A DNA stretch of 64,000 nt from Haloimpatiens massiliensis (GCF_900184255.1 NZ_LT854636.1:372680-436679); one strand, 5' to 3'. Positions 1 through 8,799 are shown, counted from the first letter of the stretch. The notes: a model not told the origin generated them from the letters alone. Program-made: numbers and translations.

Positions 1-144
1 CATTTTTTCTGCTAGTTTTTTAGTTTCTTTAGCTCTTGTTTCAGTTGTTTCTATTTTTTCATTCTTTAAAAAGCTAGTAACTAAGTTTCTTAGCATTGCT
101 CTTCTATGATCAGTTGGACGTCCCAACTTACGATATCCTGCCAT
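1..144 (-). CDS. rplQ: 50S ribosomal protein L17 (bL17), partial
   Basis: Only the first 48 codons are in the window; the C-terminal part lies off the left edge. The visible N-terminus begins MAGYRKLGRPTDHRRAMLRN, the conserved start of bacterial L17, a large-subunit protein near the polypeptide exit region. The ATG follows a strong AAGGAGGT ribosome-binding site. It lies 12 bp downstream of rpoA and is the usual last gene of the alpha operon (infA-rpmJ-rpsM-rpsK-rpsD-rpoA-rplQ). Confidence 0.97.
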   Translation of the reverse strand, partial: MAGYRKLGRPTDHRRAMLRNLVTSFLKNEKIETTETRAKETKKLAEKM

Positions 145-156
145 GTCTTTACCTCC

Positions 157-1104
157 TTACTCTTCGCTCTGTTTTAACTTCAAGCCTAAATCGTCTAATT
201 TCTTCTGAACTTCTTCTAATGACTTCTTACCTAGATTTCTAACTTTCATCATATCATCCATGGTTCTTTCAGTTAGCTCTTGCACTGTATTTATACCAGC
301 TCTCTTCAAGCAGTTATAACTTCTTACAGATAAATCAAGCTCTTCTATAGTCATTTCAAGAACTTTTTCTTTTTTATCTTCTTCTTTTTCAACCATTATC
401 TCCATGTCATCAGCATGATCTGTTAATGACATAAATAATTTAAAATGTTCTATAAGTATTTTGGCTGAAAGACTTATTGCTTCTTCTGGTCTTATAGTAC
501 CATTAGTCCACAATTCTATAGTCAACTTATCATAGTCAGTGATTTGGCCTACTCTTGTATTTTCTACAGTGTAATTAACTCTCTTTACAGGAGTGTATAT
601 TGAATCAACAGGAATAGTTGCTATAGGCAAATCTAATGATTTGTTTTTATTTTGAGACACATAGCCTCTTCCCCTATCAACATTAATCTCCATATGCAAT
701 CTTCCATTTTCATCTAAAGTTGCAATATATAGATCCTTATTAACTACTTCTACTGAACCATCAGTAATAATATCATCACCAGTAACCACACCTGGTCCTT
801 TAGCATCAATATAAACTGTTTTTGGTCCATCTCCTGTCATCTTGAAAGCTAATCCTTTTATATTTAAGATTAGCTCTGTAACATCTTCCTTTACTCCTTT
901 TACTGTTGAAAACTCATGTAGAACCTCATCGATTTTAACTGAGGTAGCAGCAACTCCTGGTAAGGAAGATAAAAGTATTCTCCTAAAGGAATTGCCAAGT
1001 GTAATACCATAACCTCTTTCTAATGGCTCTACAACAAATTTACCATAGACATTATCTTCAGAAATTTCCACGCACTCTATTTTTGGCTTTTCTATCTCTA
1101 ACAC
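157..1104 (-). CDS. rpoA: DNA-directed RNA polymerase subunit alpha
   Basis: The alpha subunit (315 residues, usual family length) nucleates RNA polymerase assembly as a dimer. The N-terminal assembly domain occupies roughly residues 1-230 and includes the GYGITLGNSFRRILLSSLPG motif near residue 31. A charged linker (EKEEDKKEK) follows, then a C-terminal helix-hairpin-helix domain (about 255-310, with SVRSYNCLKRAGINT) that contacts UP elements and activators. The start is GTG, placed by an upstream GGAGGGTTTATCTA. It sits between rpsD and rplQ in the alpha operon, so polymerase and ribosomal protein synthesis are coupled. Confidence 0.98.
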   Translation of the reverse strand: MLEIEKPKIECVEISEDNVYGKFVVEPLERGYGITLGNSFRRILLSSLPGVAATSVKIDEVLHEFSTVKGVKEDVTELILNIKGLAFKMTGDGPKTVYIDAKGPGVVTGDDIITDGSVEVVNKDLYIATLDENGRLHMEINVDRGRGYVSQNKNKSLDLPIATIPVDSIYTPVKRVNYTVENTRVGQITDYDKLTIELWTNGTIRPEEAISLSAKILIEHFKLFMSLTDHADDMEIMVEKEEDKKEKVLEMTIEELDLSVRSYNCLKRAGINTVQELTERTMDDMMKVRNLGKKSLEEVQKKLDDLGLKLKQSEE

Positions 1105-1179
1105 TAGATAAACCCTCCTTTTTCTTTTAATAACGACCTTATATTGAGGGCAACTGATTTTACACGCATTTACAACCTA

Positions 1180-1800
1180 TTATTTGCTGTATAACTCAAC
1201 GATTAATGTTTCATTTACTGGTACATCAATATCTTCTCTTGATGGAATAGCAACAACTTTTCCTTCTAGTTTTTCAGCATTAGCTTCTAACCATTTTGGT
1301 AAAGTTTTTGGGTTTTCAGCAAAAGTTTTGAATTTCTCAGTTCCTTTGCTCTTCTCACGTACAGATATAACATCATTTGCTGATACTATGTATGATGGAA
1401 TATCTACTTTCTTACCATTAACTAAGAAATGTCCATGAGTAACTAAAAGTCTAGCTTCTTTTCTTGAGCCAGCAAAACCTAATCTAAATACTACGTTGTC
1501 TAATCTGCTTTCAAGGATTACTAGTAAGTTTTCACCAGTGATTCCTCTCATTTTTTCAGCCTTTTCATATGTAATTCTGAATTGGCTTTCTAAAACACCA
1601 TAGATTCTCTTTGCCTTTTGTTTCTCTCTTAATTGAACTCCATAGTTAGATAATTTCTTTCTACTTTGTCCATGCTGTCCTGGCGCATAGCTTCTTTTAG
1701 TGAATGGACACTTATCTGTATAACATTTATCTGATTTTAAGAATAACTTCATTCCTTCTCTTCTGCAAAGTTTGCAAGAAGCTCCAGTATATCTTGCCAT
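1180..1800 (-). CDS. rpsD: 30S ribosomal protein S4 (uS4)
   Basis: A primary 16S rRNA-binding assembly protein of 206 residues. The N-terminal region carries four cysteines (CKLCRREG, then CYTDKCP, residues 9-31), so this is the zinc-binding form of S4. The S4 RNA-binding domain follows (about residues 95-155, SRLDNVVFRLGFAGSRKEAR). It is preceded by rpsK with a 29-bp gap containing AGGAGGT. No rpsD-specific leader is visible in that short gap, so any autoregulation would have to act elsewhere. Confidence 0.98.
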   Translation of the reverse strand: MARYTGASCKLCRREGMKLFLKSDKCYTDKCPFTKRSYAPGQHGQSRKKLSNYGVQLREKQKAKRIYGVLESQFRITYEKAEKMRGITGENLLVILESRLDNVVFRLGFAGSRKEARLLVTHGHFLVNGKKVDIPSYIVSANDVISVREKSKGTEKFKTFAENPKTLPKWLEANAEKLEGKVVAIPSREDIDVPVNETLIVELYSK

Positions 1801-1829
1801 TTAAATTACACCTCCTATTACTGCTATAA

Positions 1830-2225
1830 TTACACTCTTCTTCTTTTTGGTGGTCTACATCCGTTATGTGGTATTGGAGTAACATCTTTTATTAAAGATA
1901 TCTCTAAACCAGCTGCTTGAAGTGATCTTATTGCAGCTTCTCTTCCTGAACCTGGTCCTTTTACGTATACTTCAATACTCTTTAATCCGTGTTCCATTGC
2001 TACTTTAGCTGCAGTTTCTGCTGCCATTTGAGCTGCAAATGGTGTACTCTTTCTTGATCCTCTAAATCCTAATCCACCTGCACTTGACCATGAAAGTGCA
2101 TTTCCAACTGCATCTGTTATTGTAACAATTGAGTTGTTGAAAGTTGATTTTATATGTGCACAACCGTGCTCAATGTTTTTTCTTTCTTTTTTTCTTCTAC
2201 TTCTTTTAACTTTTTGAGCTGCCAT
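1830..2225 (-). CDS. rpsK: 30S ribosomal protein S11 (uS11)
   Basis: Small-subunit platform protein of 131 residues, the normal length. The basic N-terminus (KVKRSRRKKERKNI) and the motifs HIKSTFNNSIVTITD, SRKSTPFAAQ and TPIPHNGCRPPKRRRV are diagnostic. It lies in the alpha operon between rpsM (22 bp upstream) and rpsD, with GGAGGGA ahead of the ATG. Confidence 0.98.
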   Translation of the reverse strand: MAAQKVKRSRRKKERKNIEHGCAHIKSTFNNSIVTITDAVGNALSWSSAGGLGFRGSRKSTPFAAQMAAETAAKVAMEHGLKSIEVYVKGPGSGREAAIRSLQAAGLEISLIKDVTPIPHNGCRPPKRRRV

Positions 2226-2247
2226 CCGTTTTGTCCCTCCTTACTTA

Positions 2248-2616
2248 TTATTTTCTCTTACTACCTGCTCCCTTTTTTGGGCCTTTTCTTGTTCTAGCAT
2301 TTGTCTTAGTTTTTTGTCCTCTTACTGGAAGACCTTTTCTATGTCTTATTCCTCTGTAACTTCCGATTTCCATTAATCTCTTAATGTTTAAAGCTACCTC
2401 TCTTCTTAAGTCACCTTCAACAATTATATTCTTATTTATATAATCTCTTAAAGCATTTACTTCTTCTTCACTTAAATCCTTAACTCTTGTGTCAGAATTT
2501 ACACCTGTTGATGCAAGTATTTTTTGTGAAGTTGAAAGACCTATTCCGTAAATGTATGTTAGACCTATTTCAACTCTTTTATCTCTTGGTAGGTCAATTC
2601 CTGCTATTCTTGCCAT
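2248..2616 (-). CDS. rpsM: 30S ribosomal protein S13 (uS13)
   Basis: Head protein of the small subunit, contacting the P-site tRNA and forming intersubunit bridges. The 122 residues open with MARIAGIDLPRDKRVEIGLT and end in a lysine/arginine tail with the GQKTKTNARTRKGP motif. AGGAGGTGTAAAATTAG precedes the ATG. It follows rpmJ and precedes rpsK in the alpha operon. Confidence 0.98.
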   Translation of the reverse strand: MARIAGIDLPRDKRVEIGLTYIYGIGLSTSQKILASTGVNSDTRVKDLSEEEVNALRDYINKNIIVEGDLRREVALNIKRLMEIGSYRGIRHRKGLPVRGQKTKTNARTRKGPKKGAGSKRK

Positions 2617-2693
2617 CTAATTTTACACCTCCTAAGATTAATGACTTTATATTACTTGTTAATACCTATTATATATTTATTGTAAAGTTATTA

Positions 2694-2807
2694 CTAACCT
2701 TGTTTTTGCTTATGTTTTGGATTTTCACAAATAACCATTACTCTACCTTTTCTCTTTATAACCTTGCATTTTTCACAAATTGGTTTAACAGATGGTCTTA
2801 CTTTCAT
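2694..2807 (-). CDS. rpmJ: 50S ribosomal protein L36 (bL36), zinc form
   Basis: A 37-residue protein read directly from the minus strand: it begins MKVRPSVKPICEKCKVIKRK and ends PKHKQKQG, then TAG. Cys11, Cys14 and Cys27 with His32 form the zinc ribbon of the C+ form of L36; many bacteria also have a zinc-free paralogue, which is not seen here. AGGAGGGTTAGTA stands before the ATG. It lies between infA and rpsM, its normal place. Confidence 0.97.
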   Translation of the reverse strand: MKVRPSVKPICEKCKVIKRKGRVMVICENPKHKQKQG

Positions 2808-2823
2808 TACTAACCCTCCTTAC

Positions 2824-3042
2824 TTACTTTGCCCTCCAAGTAATTCTCCCACGAGTTAAATCGTATGGAGAAAGCTCCACTGTAACTTTATCACCTGGCA
2901 ATATTCTTATAAAATTCATTCTTAGTTTACCTGATATATGAGCCAATATTTTGTGACCACTTTCAAGTTCAACTTCAAACATAGCATTAGGTAAAGCTTC
3001 TAAAACTGTACCTTGCATTTCTATAACATCTTGTTTTGACAT
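2824..3042 (-). CDS. infA: Translation initiation factor IF-1
   Basis: IF-1 occupies the ribosomal A site during initiation. The start MSKQDVIEMQG gives the canonical 72-residue OB-fold protein; an in-frame ATG further upstream would add about ten residues with no family counterpart. A GAGGAGG site lies 12 nt before the chosen ATG, somewhat far, and overlaps the 3' end of the preceding KOW-protein gene, suggesting translational coupling. The conserved end SPYDLTRGRITWR is present. Confidence 0.97.
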   Translation of the reverse strand: MSKQDVIEMQGTVLEALPNAMFEVELESGHKILAHISGKLRMNFIRILPGDKVTVELSPYDLTRGRITWRAK

Positions 3043-3049
3043 AAGGTAA

Positions 3050-3331
3050 TCAAACCTCCTCATTATCATCAATGGACTGTAGAAACTTCTTTATTTTTGA
3101 ATTACTAACCTTATCACCATTTGCTAATAACTGAGTTATCTCTTCTGCAAAAGTGTTCGTTAAATTCAGATGTTTTATTTTCTTTTTTTTAGGACTTTCG
3201 ATTTTTCTCAAATCTCCATCACATATGTTTACATATTGATGATTTATTACATCAACTATTATAAACTTTCTATCTGCATCTCTACCGGCTTTGGAAATAA
3301 CCACTCGACCAATAAAACTTTTACTATCCAA
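3050..3331 (-). CDS. KOW-domain RNA-binding protein (L14e-like)
   Basis: A small basic protein with an N-terminal KOW-like segment (FIGRVVISKAGRDADRKFII), as in the family often labelled ribosomal protein L14e-like or KOW RNA-binding protein, regularly found between map and infA in Firmicutes. The C-terminal third is lysine-rich and helical. The function is not established; ribosome or rRNA association is inferred from fold and location. I chose TTG because AGAGGTG lies 6 nt upstream, giving 93 residues. A GTG nine bases earlier overlaps that ribosome-binding site and would give 96 residues. Confidence 0.85.
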   Translation of the reverse strand: MDSKSFIGRVVISKAGRDADRKFIIVDVINHQYVNICDGDLRKIESPKKKKIKHLNLTNTFAEEITQLLANGDKVSNSKIKKFLQSIDDNEEV

Positions 3332-3345
3332 ATTTTTCACCTCTA

Positions 3346-4092
3346 TTAACTTAATGTTAATATTTCAGGACCTTCATCTAAAATAGCAACTGTATTTTCA
3401 TAATGGGCAGATAGTTTTCCATCTACAGTTACTACTGTCCAGCCATTTGGCTTAGTCACCACATGATATTCACCTAAGTTTATCATAGGTTCTATGGCTA
3501 ACATCATGCCATGTGTAAGTTTTGGTCCTCTTCCTTCCCGTCCATAATTAGGAACTTCAGGATCTTCATGCATTTCACGACCTATACCATGACCTACATA
3601 TTCTCTAACAACAGAATATCCAAAGCTTTCTGCATATAACTGAATAGAATGGGATATATCTGTTAATCTATTCCCAACCTTTGCATATTCCACTCCTTTG
3701 AAAAAGCATTCCCTAGTTACCTGTATTAATTTCTTGGCATCGTCTGAGATATTTCCTACAGCAAATGTTCTAGCTGCATCACCATGATAATTATTTAAAA
3801 TAGCACCACAATCCACACTTATTATGTCTCCCTCCTGAAGAACTCTATCAGAAGGAATACCATGAACTACTTCTTCATTAATAGAAGTACATAATGAGGC
3901 TGGAAAACCGTAATAACCCTTAAAAGATGGTTTAGCTCCTTGCTTATTCATATAGTCTTCTGCTATTCTATCCAATTCTTTAGTAGTTATTCCAGGTTTT
4001 ACTACGTCTTCAAGCATTGCAAGTGTATCTCCTACAACTTTACCTGCCCGTCTCATATATTCAATTTCTGAATTGTTTTTAATTATAATCAT
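3346..4092 (-). CDS. map: Methionine aminopeptidase, type I
   Basis: Removes the initiator methionine from nascent proteins after deformylation. The 248-residue pita-bread enzyme shows all five metal ligands: Asp94, Asp105, His168, Glu201 and Glu232 (in SVDCGA, HGDAART, GHGIGREMHE, AIEPM and HYENT). There is no N-terminal zinc-finger extension, so it is the short type Ia form. The start lies four bases after the adk stop, with the ribosome-binding site inside the end of adk; this implies coupling in the secY-adk-map cluster. Confidence 0.98.
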   Translation of the reverse strand: MIIIKNNSEIEYMRRAGKVVGDTLAMLEDVVKPGITTKELDRIAEDYMNKQGAKPSFKGYYGFPASLCTSINEEVVHGIPSDRVLQEGDIISVDCGAILNNYHGDAARTFAVGNISDDAKKLIQVTRECFFKGVEYAKVGNRLTDISHSIQLYAESFGYSVVREYVGHGIGREMHEDPEVPNYGREGRGPKLTHGMMLAIEPMINLGEYHVVTKPNGWTVVTVDGKLSAHYENTVAILDEGPEILTLS

Positions 4093-4096
4093 TTAC

Positions 4097-4744
4097 TTAT
4101 CGCTCTCCCAATACTGAACATATGTCTTCGAATACTTTATCTATGGCTAAAGTACCATCAACAACGGACAATACGTTTTGGGATTTATAATATGCTATCA
4201 ATGGTTGAGTTTGCTTATCATATACATCTAATCTGTCTTTTACAGTCTCTTCATTGTCATCTTTTCTCTGTATTAAATCTGCTCCACAAATACCACATTT
4301 ACCTTCATTTTTAGGAGGGTTGAACTTAATGTGATAACTTGCTCCGCATGATGGACAAACTCTTCTACCAGTCATTCTTTCTAAAATAAGTTCTCGTGGC
4401 ACTTCAATTAACAATGCAGTGTCTATTTTTTCACCTTTACCATTAATGAATTCATCTAAGGCTTCTGCTTGTTTAACTGTCCTTGGAAAACCATCAAGAA
4501 GAAATCCGTTTTTACAATCCTCTTGTGATAATCTATCTTTAACTAAATCTATAGTTAACTCGTCAGGTACTAGCAAACCTTTATCCATATATTCTTTAGC
4601 CTTAACACCTAAAGGTGTTTTTTCAGAAATATTTTTTCTGAAAATATCTCCTGTTGATATATGTGGTATGGAATACTTCTGACTTATTGACTTAGCCTGT
4701 GTTCCCTTACCAGCTCCAGGAGGACCTAATAAAATAATCTTCAC
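4097..4744 (-). CDS. adk: Adenylate kinase, zinc-lid type
   Basis: Interconverts ATP and AMP with 2 ADP in the cytoplasm. The P-loop GPPGAGKGT starts at residue 7 and the LLDGFPRT motif follows near residue 82. The long lid carries Cys130-x2-Cys133 and Cys150-x2-Cys153, a structural zinc site typical of Gram-positive adenylate kinases. Length is 215 residues. It lies between secY and map in the usual order. Confidence 0.98.
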   Translation of the reverse strand: MKIILLGPPGAGKGTQAKSISQKYSIPHISTGDIFRKNISEKTPLGVKAKEYMDKGLLVPDELTIDLVKDRLSQEDCKNGFLLDGFPRTVKQAEALDEFINGKGEKIDTALLIEVPRELILERMTGRRVCPSCGASYHIKFNPPKNEGKCGICGADLIQRKDDNEETVKDRLDVYDKQTQPLIAYYKSQNVLSVVDGTLAIDKVFEDICSVLGER

Positions 4745-4774
4745 TAAAAATCATCTCCATATTAAGTTATATAC

Positions 4775-6049
4775 CTATTTTAAGAATCCTTTATAATGAC
4801 GCATTACTAGTTGAGACTCAAGTTGTCTCATAGTATCTAGTGCAACGCCTACTTCGATTAATAAAGCAGTTCCACCAAAAGATATTCCTTTAAAACTTGT
4901 ATATCCATCAATTATTATAGGTAATACAGCTATTATAGAGGCAAAAACACCTCCAATTATTGATACCCTTAATAGTACCTTTTCTAAAAATTCCTGTGTT
5001 GGTTTACCTGGTCTAATTCCTGGTATAAATCCTGATGATTTATGCATATTCTCTGCCATTTCATCTGGTTTAAAAGTAATTTCAGTATAAAACCAACTAA
5101 AGAATATTATTAGTATGGCATACATTGCAGCATATTGCCAAGAGTTTGGCTTAAATAAACTGTATGGGCCATGTATAATTTTTGCGAATTTAGAATTTGG
5201 TATAAACTGAGCTATCGTTGCTGGAAACTGCATAACTGACATTGCAAATATTATTGCAATTACCCCTGAAGAACTCATGCTTATAGGAATATGGGATGAA
5301 CCACCCTTCATCATTTTTCTTCCAGTAGTCTTTCCAGCATATTGTACAGGAACTCTTCTTTCTCCCTTATTGGTAATAACAACACCTACTAAAAGTAGTA
5401 ATGCTACTACTACAAATACTATTATTTGTACCATATTTACTGAACCAGTACTTTCTAATTCTGAAAGTTTAAACACGGTCTGTGGTAACCTTGATATGAT
5501 GTTAACAAAAATTAATATTGAAACACCGTTTCCCAAACCCTTAACTGTGATCTGCTCACCTAACCACATTAAAAAAGTAGAAGCTGCAGTTAAAGTTAAC
5601 ATTATAACAAATATATTAAAGGCTGACATTGGTTTTAACGCACCATATCCTGTTATTATTGCGTACGTACCGAAAGCTTGAAGAAAACCTAATACAATAC
5701 TGAATACTTTTGTATAATTTTGTATCTTTTTTCTACCTTCTTCACCTTCCTTAGAAAGAGATTCTAATGAAGGTACCGCAAATGTCAATAGCTGCATTAT
5801 GATTGATGCATTAATGTATGGAGTTACCCCCATTGCAAAAATACTAAATCTACTAAATGCACCTCCAGATAGTAGATCATAAAAGCCAAATAACGTTCCA
5901 GACTTCGCCAAAGTAGTCAACTTACTAGTATCAATTCCAGGAACAGGAATAAAGTTTCCCATCCTGAAAATTGCTATCATTAGTAAAGTAAATATCATCC
6001 TTTGTTTCAACTCTTTTACCTTCCAGGCATTACGTAGGGTTGATAGCAC
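4775..6049 (-). CDS. secY: Protein translocase subunit SecY
   Basis: Pore-forming subunit of the Sec translocon in the cytoplasmic membrane, 424 residues with about ten hydrophobic segments. Family motifs include NFIPVPGID, LGNGVSILIF and FNPDEMAENM-like FKPDEMAENMHKSSGFIPG, which marks the cytoplasmic loop before the last helices. The start is GTG directly abutting the rplO stop; GAGGTG lies 6 nt upstream. Partner SecE is encoded near nusG in this same window. Confidence 0.98.
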   Translation of the reverse strand: MLSTLRNAWKVKELKQRMIFTLLMIAIFRMGNFIPVPGIDTSKLTTLAKSGTLFGFYDLLSGGAFSRFSIFAMGVTPYINASIIMQLLTFAVPSLESLSKEGEEGRKKIQNYTKVFSIVLGFLQAFGTYAIITGYGALKPMSAFNIFVIMLTLTAASTFLMWLGEQITVKGLGNGVSILIFVNIISRLPQTVFKLSELESTGSVNMVQIIVFVVVALLLLVGVVITNKGERRVPVQYAGKTTGRKMMKGGSSHIPISMSSSGVIAIIFAMSVMQFPATIAQFIPNSKFAKIIHGPYSLFKPNSWQYAAMYAILIIFFSWFYTEITFKPDEMAENMHKSSGFIPGIRPGKPTQEFLEKVLLRVSIIGGVFASIIAVLPIIIDGYTSFKGISFGGTALLIEVGVALDTMRQLESQLVMRHYKGFLK

Positions 6050-6490
6050 CTATATCACCTCAACTTTTCCTCCAACTGCTTCAATTTTTTCTACCGCAGA
6101 TTTTGAAAATTTTGTAGCCTTAACATTTAGCTTCTTTTCTATATTTCCGCTTCCTAATACTTTTACTCCATCATATAATTTTTTAACTATTCCTTTTTCT
6201 AATAAAACTTCTGGAGTAACTTCAGTACCATCTTCAAATTCATTTAATCTATCTAAATTAATAACAGCAAATTTCTTTGCAAATATATTTGTAAAACCTC
6301 TCTTTGGAAGTCTTCTGTATAGTGGCATTTGACCACCTTCAAAACCAAGTCTTACGCCGCCACCAGATCTACTCTTTTGTCCGTCTTGACCTTTTCCAGA
6401 TGTCTTACCTAGACCTGAACCATATCCTCTTCCAACTCTTTTAGGTGTTTTTGTTGAACCTGCTGCCGGTTTTAATTCATGAAGTTTCAT
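6050..6490 (-). CDS. rplO: 50S ribosomal protein L15 (uL15)
   Basis: Late-assembly large-subunit protein, 146 residues from the preferred ATG. The glycine-rich basic segment (VGRGYGSGLGKTSGKGQDGQ) and RLPKRGFTN are diagnostic. An in-frame GTG two codons upstream sits inside the AAGGAGGTGTG region; the ATG with 7-nt spacing is the better start. It is followed without a gap by secY. Confidence 0.97.
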   Translation of the reverse strand: MKLHELKPAAGSTKTPKRVGRGYGSGLGKTSGKGQDGQKSRSGGGVRLGFEGGQMPLYRRLPKRGFTNIFAKKFAVINLDRLNEFEDGTEVTPEVLLEKGIVKKLYDGVKVLGSGNIEKKLNVKATKFSKSAVEKIEAVGGKVEVI

Positions 6491-6507
6491 TTTCACACCT
6501 CCTTATA

Positions 6508-6687
6508 TTATACTTCTTCAACTTTTAATAAGTATTCAACTTTTTTTATCATACCTCTTATTTGAGGAGTGTCTTCATGTTCTACAGTTTTTCCTATTTT
6601 TCTTAAACCTAAAGCATCTACTGTAGCTATATGATCTTTTTTTCTTCCTATAAGACTTCTATTTAATGTAATCTTAAGCTTAGCCAA
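6508..6687 (-). CDS. rpmD: 50S ribosomal protein L30 (uL30), TTG start
   Basis: A 59-residue single-domain protein read from the minus strand: MAKLKITLNRSLIGRKKDHI near the start and KVEYLLKVEEV at the end. The start codon is TTG; AGGAGGG is 6-7 nt upstream and overlaps the rpsE stop region, so rpsE and rpmD are probably coupled. It has the short bacterial form of L30 and sits in its normal place between rpsE and rplO. Confidence 0.95.
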   Translation of the reverse strand: MAKLKITLNRSLIGRKKDHIATVDALGLRKIGKTVEHEDTPQIRGMIKKVEYLLKVEEV

Positions 6688-6698
6688 GGTTATCCCTC

Positions 6699-7196
6699 CT
6701 AACCTAAAATCTCTTCTACGGTTTTGCCTCTAAGCTTAGCAACTTGCTCAACAGTTTTTAAATTTGCTAATCCATTTAGTGTAGCATTAACCATATTTTT
6801 TGGGTTGTTAGATCCTAATGATTTAGCTCTAACATCTTTAATTCCTGCAAGCTCAAGTACCGCCCTAACAGGTCCACCAGCTATAACTCCTGTACCTTCT
6901 GAAGCTGGCATTAAAAGAACATTTCCTCTTCCAAATTCACCATATATTTCGTGTGGAATAGTTGTTCCTACCATTTGTACTTCTACTAAATTCTTTTTAG
7001 CATCTTCGATGCCTTTTCTTATTGCCTCAGGTATTTCAATAGATTTTCCCATTCCAACGCCAACATGACCATTTTCGTCTCCAACTACAACTAAAGCGCT
7101 GAATCTAAAGTGTCTACCGCCTTTAACAACCTTAGCAACTCTATTTATGAATACAACTTTTTCCTTTAAGTTTAATTTGCCAGGCTCTATTCTCAT
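6699..7196 (-). CDS. rpsE: 30S ribosomal protein S5 (uS5)
   Basis: Small-subunit protein lining the mRNA entry tunnel and affecting decoding fidelity. The 165 residues contain the N-terminal double-stranded-RNA-binding-like domain (RVAKVVKGGRHFRFSALVVV) and the C-terminal domain with GTGVIAGGPVRAVLELAGI. GGAGGGAAAGTA precedes the ATG. Located between rplR and rpmD in the spc segment. Confidence 0.98.
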   Translation of the reverse strand: MRIEPGKLNLKEKVVFINRVAKVVKGGRHFRFSALVVVGDENGHVGVGMGKSIEIPEAIRKGIEDAKKNLVEVQMVGTTIPHEIYGEFGRGNVLLMPASEGTGVIAGGPVRAVLELAGIKDVRAKSLGSNNPKNMVNATLNGLANLKTVEQVAKLRGKTVEEILG

Positions 7197-7213
7197 TACT
7201 TTCCCTCCTTCTC

Positions 7214-7576
7214 TTAGAATTCTAATCCTGCCTCTCTCGCACCTTCAGCAAGTTCTTTAACTCTTCCGTGGTATATATATCCGCCTCTATCAAATACTAC
7301 ATTTTTTATTCCTTTTTCTAAAGCTTTCTTAGCTATCATTTCACCAACTGTTTTTGCAGCTTCTTTATTTCCGCCATTTTTAACTTGGAAATCTTTTTCT
7401 AAACTTGAAGCAGCTACTAACGTTGTTGCATTGATATCATCCACTATTTGAGCATATATGTTCTTTTCACTTCTATATACACATAGTCTTGGTATTTCTG
7501 GAGTACCAAAAACTTTTTTACGAACTCTAAGATGACTTCTTTTTCTTACTGCTTTTTTGTCAATTTTCTTAAACAT
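7214..7576 (-). CDS. rplR: 50S ribosomal protein L18 (uL18)
   Basis: 5S rRNA-binding protein of the central protuberance. From the ATG at MFKKIDKKAVRKRSH the protein has 120 residues, the family norm; AAGGAG is 8 nt upstream. A GTG three codons earlier falls within that site and is rejected. Motifs RLCVYRSEKNIYAQIVDD and FDRGGYIYHGRVKELAEGAREAGLEF are typical. Confidence 0.97.
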   Translation of the reverse strand: MFKKIDKKAVRKRSHLRVRKKVFGTPEIPRLCVYRSEKNIYAQIVDDINATTLVAASSLEKDFQVKNGGNKEAAKTVGEMIAKKALEKGIKNVVFDRGGYIYHGRVKELAEGAREAGLEF

Positions 7577-7605
7577 TCGTTTCACTCCTTTCTAGATATT
7601 ATTTA

Positions 7606-8145
7606 CTATTTACCAGTTTTACCTTCTTTACGTCTGATTACTTCGCCTTGGTATTTTATTCCTTTTCCTTTGTAAGGCTCTGGTTTTCTATGAGATCTTA
7701 TTACCGCAGCAACTTCTCCTACTAATTCTTTATCTATGCCCTTTACAACTATTTTTGTTGTTTCTGGAACTTCAAATTGAATTCCATCAATAGCATCTAT
7801 TTCAACTGGATGTGAGAATCCAAGGTTAAGAACTAGTCCTTTTCCTTTAACTTGTGCTCTGTAACCAACACCTATTAATTCTAATGTTTTTTGATATCCT
7901 TCTGTTACACCAGTAACCATGTTGTTTATTAGAGCTCTTGTCAATCCATGAAGGGCTCTATGCTCCTTTTGTTCACTTGGTCTTTTCACAATAACAGAAT
8001 TATCTTCTATATTAATTAGCATATCAGCATGCATCTTTCTTGTTAATTCACCTTTTGGACCTTTAACAGTAACAACGTTGTCTGGTGTTACATTAACAGT
8101 TACACCATTTGGAATAGCTACTGGAAGTTTTCCTATTCTTGACAT
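7606..8145 (-). CDS. rplF: 50S ribosomal protein L6 (uL6)
   Basis: Large-subunit protein near the sarcin-ricin loop and factor-binding site. It has 179 residues, two tandem related alpha/beta domains, and the conserved C-terminal KGIKYQGEVIRRKEGKTGK. AGGAGGTGCGATT precedes the ATG. Located between rpsH and rplR. Confidence 0.98.
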   Translation of the reverse strand: MSRIGKLPVAIPNGVTVNVTPDNVVTVKGPKGELTRKMHADMLINIEDNSVIVKRPSEQKEHRALHGLTRALINNMVTGVTEGYQKTLELIGVGYRAQVKGKGLVLNLGFSHPVEIDAIDGIQFEVPETTKIVVKGIDKELVGEVAAVIRSHRKPEPYKGKGIKYQGEVIRRKEGKTGK

Positions 8146-8168
8146 AATCGCACCTCCTCTTCATTACA

Positions 8169-8567
8169 CTACCATATGTAGCAAATTACTTCTCCACCTA
8201 CTGCTAAATTTCTAGCTTCTTTATCAGTTACAATTCCTTTTGAAGTAGATATTATAGCGGTTCCTAAACCATTTAGAACTCTTGGTATTTCTTCGTGTCT
8301 GCAATATACTCTTAAACCTGGTTTTGATATTCTTTTCAAACCAGTTATAACTCTTTCCTTACTTGGTCCATATTTCATTGTTAATCTTAACATTGGAACA
8401 GAACCGTCAGTGTATTCCTCAACATTTTTTATATAACCTTCTTGAAGCAATATATTAACTATAGCTTTCTTTATATTTGATGAAGGTATTTCAACAACTT
8501 CATGTTTAACTATATTTGCATTTCTTATACGTGTTAGCAAATCTGCGATAGGATCTGTCATTATCAT
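8169..8567 (-). CDS. rpsH: 30S ribosomal protein S8 (uS8)
   Basis: Primary 16S-binding assembly protein, 132 residues. In Gammaproteobacteria it is the translational repressor of spc genes; no equivalent S8 target could be recognised here. MTDPIADLLTRIRNA and the C-terminal STSKGIVTDKEARNLAVGGE are conserved. GGAGG is 8 nt before the first ATG (MIMTDP); the third codon is also ATG and could be the start. Confidence 0.97.
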   Translation of the reverse strand: MIMTDPIADLLTRIRNANIVKHEVVEIPSSNIKKAIVNILLQEGYIKNVEEYTDGSVPMLRLTMKYGPSKERVITGLKRISKPGLRVYCRHEEIPRVLNGLGTAIISTSKGIVTDKEARNLAVGGEVICYIW

Positions 8568-8599
8568 TTATTTTGCCTCCTTTCGTGAACAGTTTTATA

Positions 8600-8785
8600 T
8601 TACCAGCTTGCTTTCTTACAGCCAGGGATTTGTCCTTTATATGCTAATTCTCTAAAACAAATACGGCAGATTCCATATTTTTTTAGTACAGCATGTGGTC
8701 TACCACATATTCTACATCTTGTATACGCTCTAGATGAAAATTTTGGTTCTTTTTTCCACTTTTCAATCATCGCTTTACGTGCCAC
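8600..8785 (-). CDS. rpsZ: 30S ribosomal protein S14, zinc type (uS14)
   Basis: A 61-residue S14 of the short zinc-binding class. CRICGRPH (from Cys24) and CRICF (from Cys40) form the C-x2-C...C-x2-C ribbon. The protein sits in the small-subunit head. Together with the zinc forms of L33, L36 and S4 in this window, it makes the ribosome zinc-demanding. No zinc-independent paralogue is visible here. Confidence 0.97.
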   Translation of the reverse strand: MARKAMIEKWKKEPKFSSRAYTRCRICGRPHAVLKKYGICRICFRELAYKGQIPGCKKASW

Positions 8786-8799
8786 TAGTTTTCCCTCCT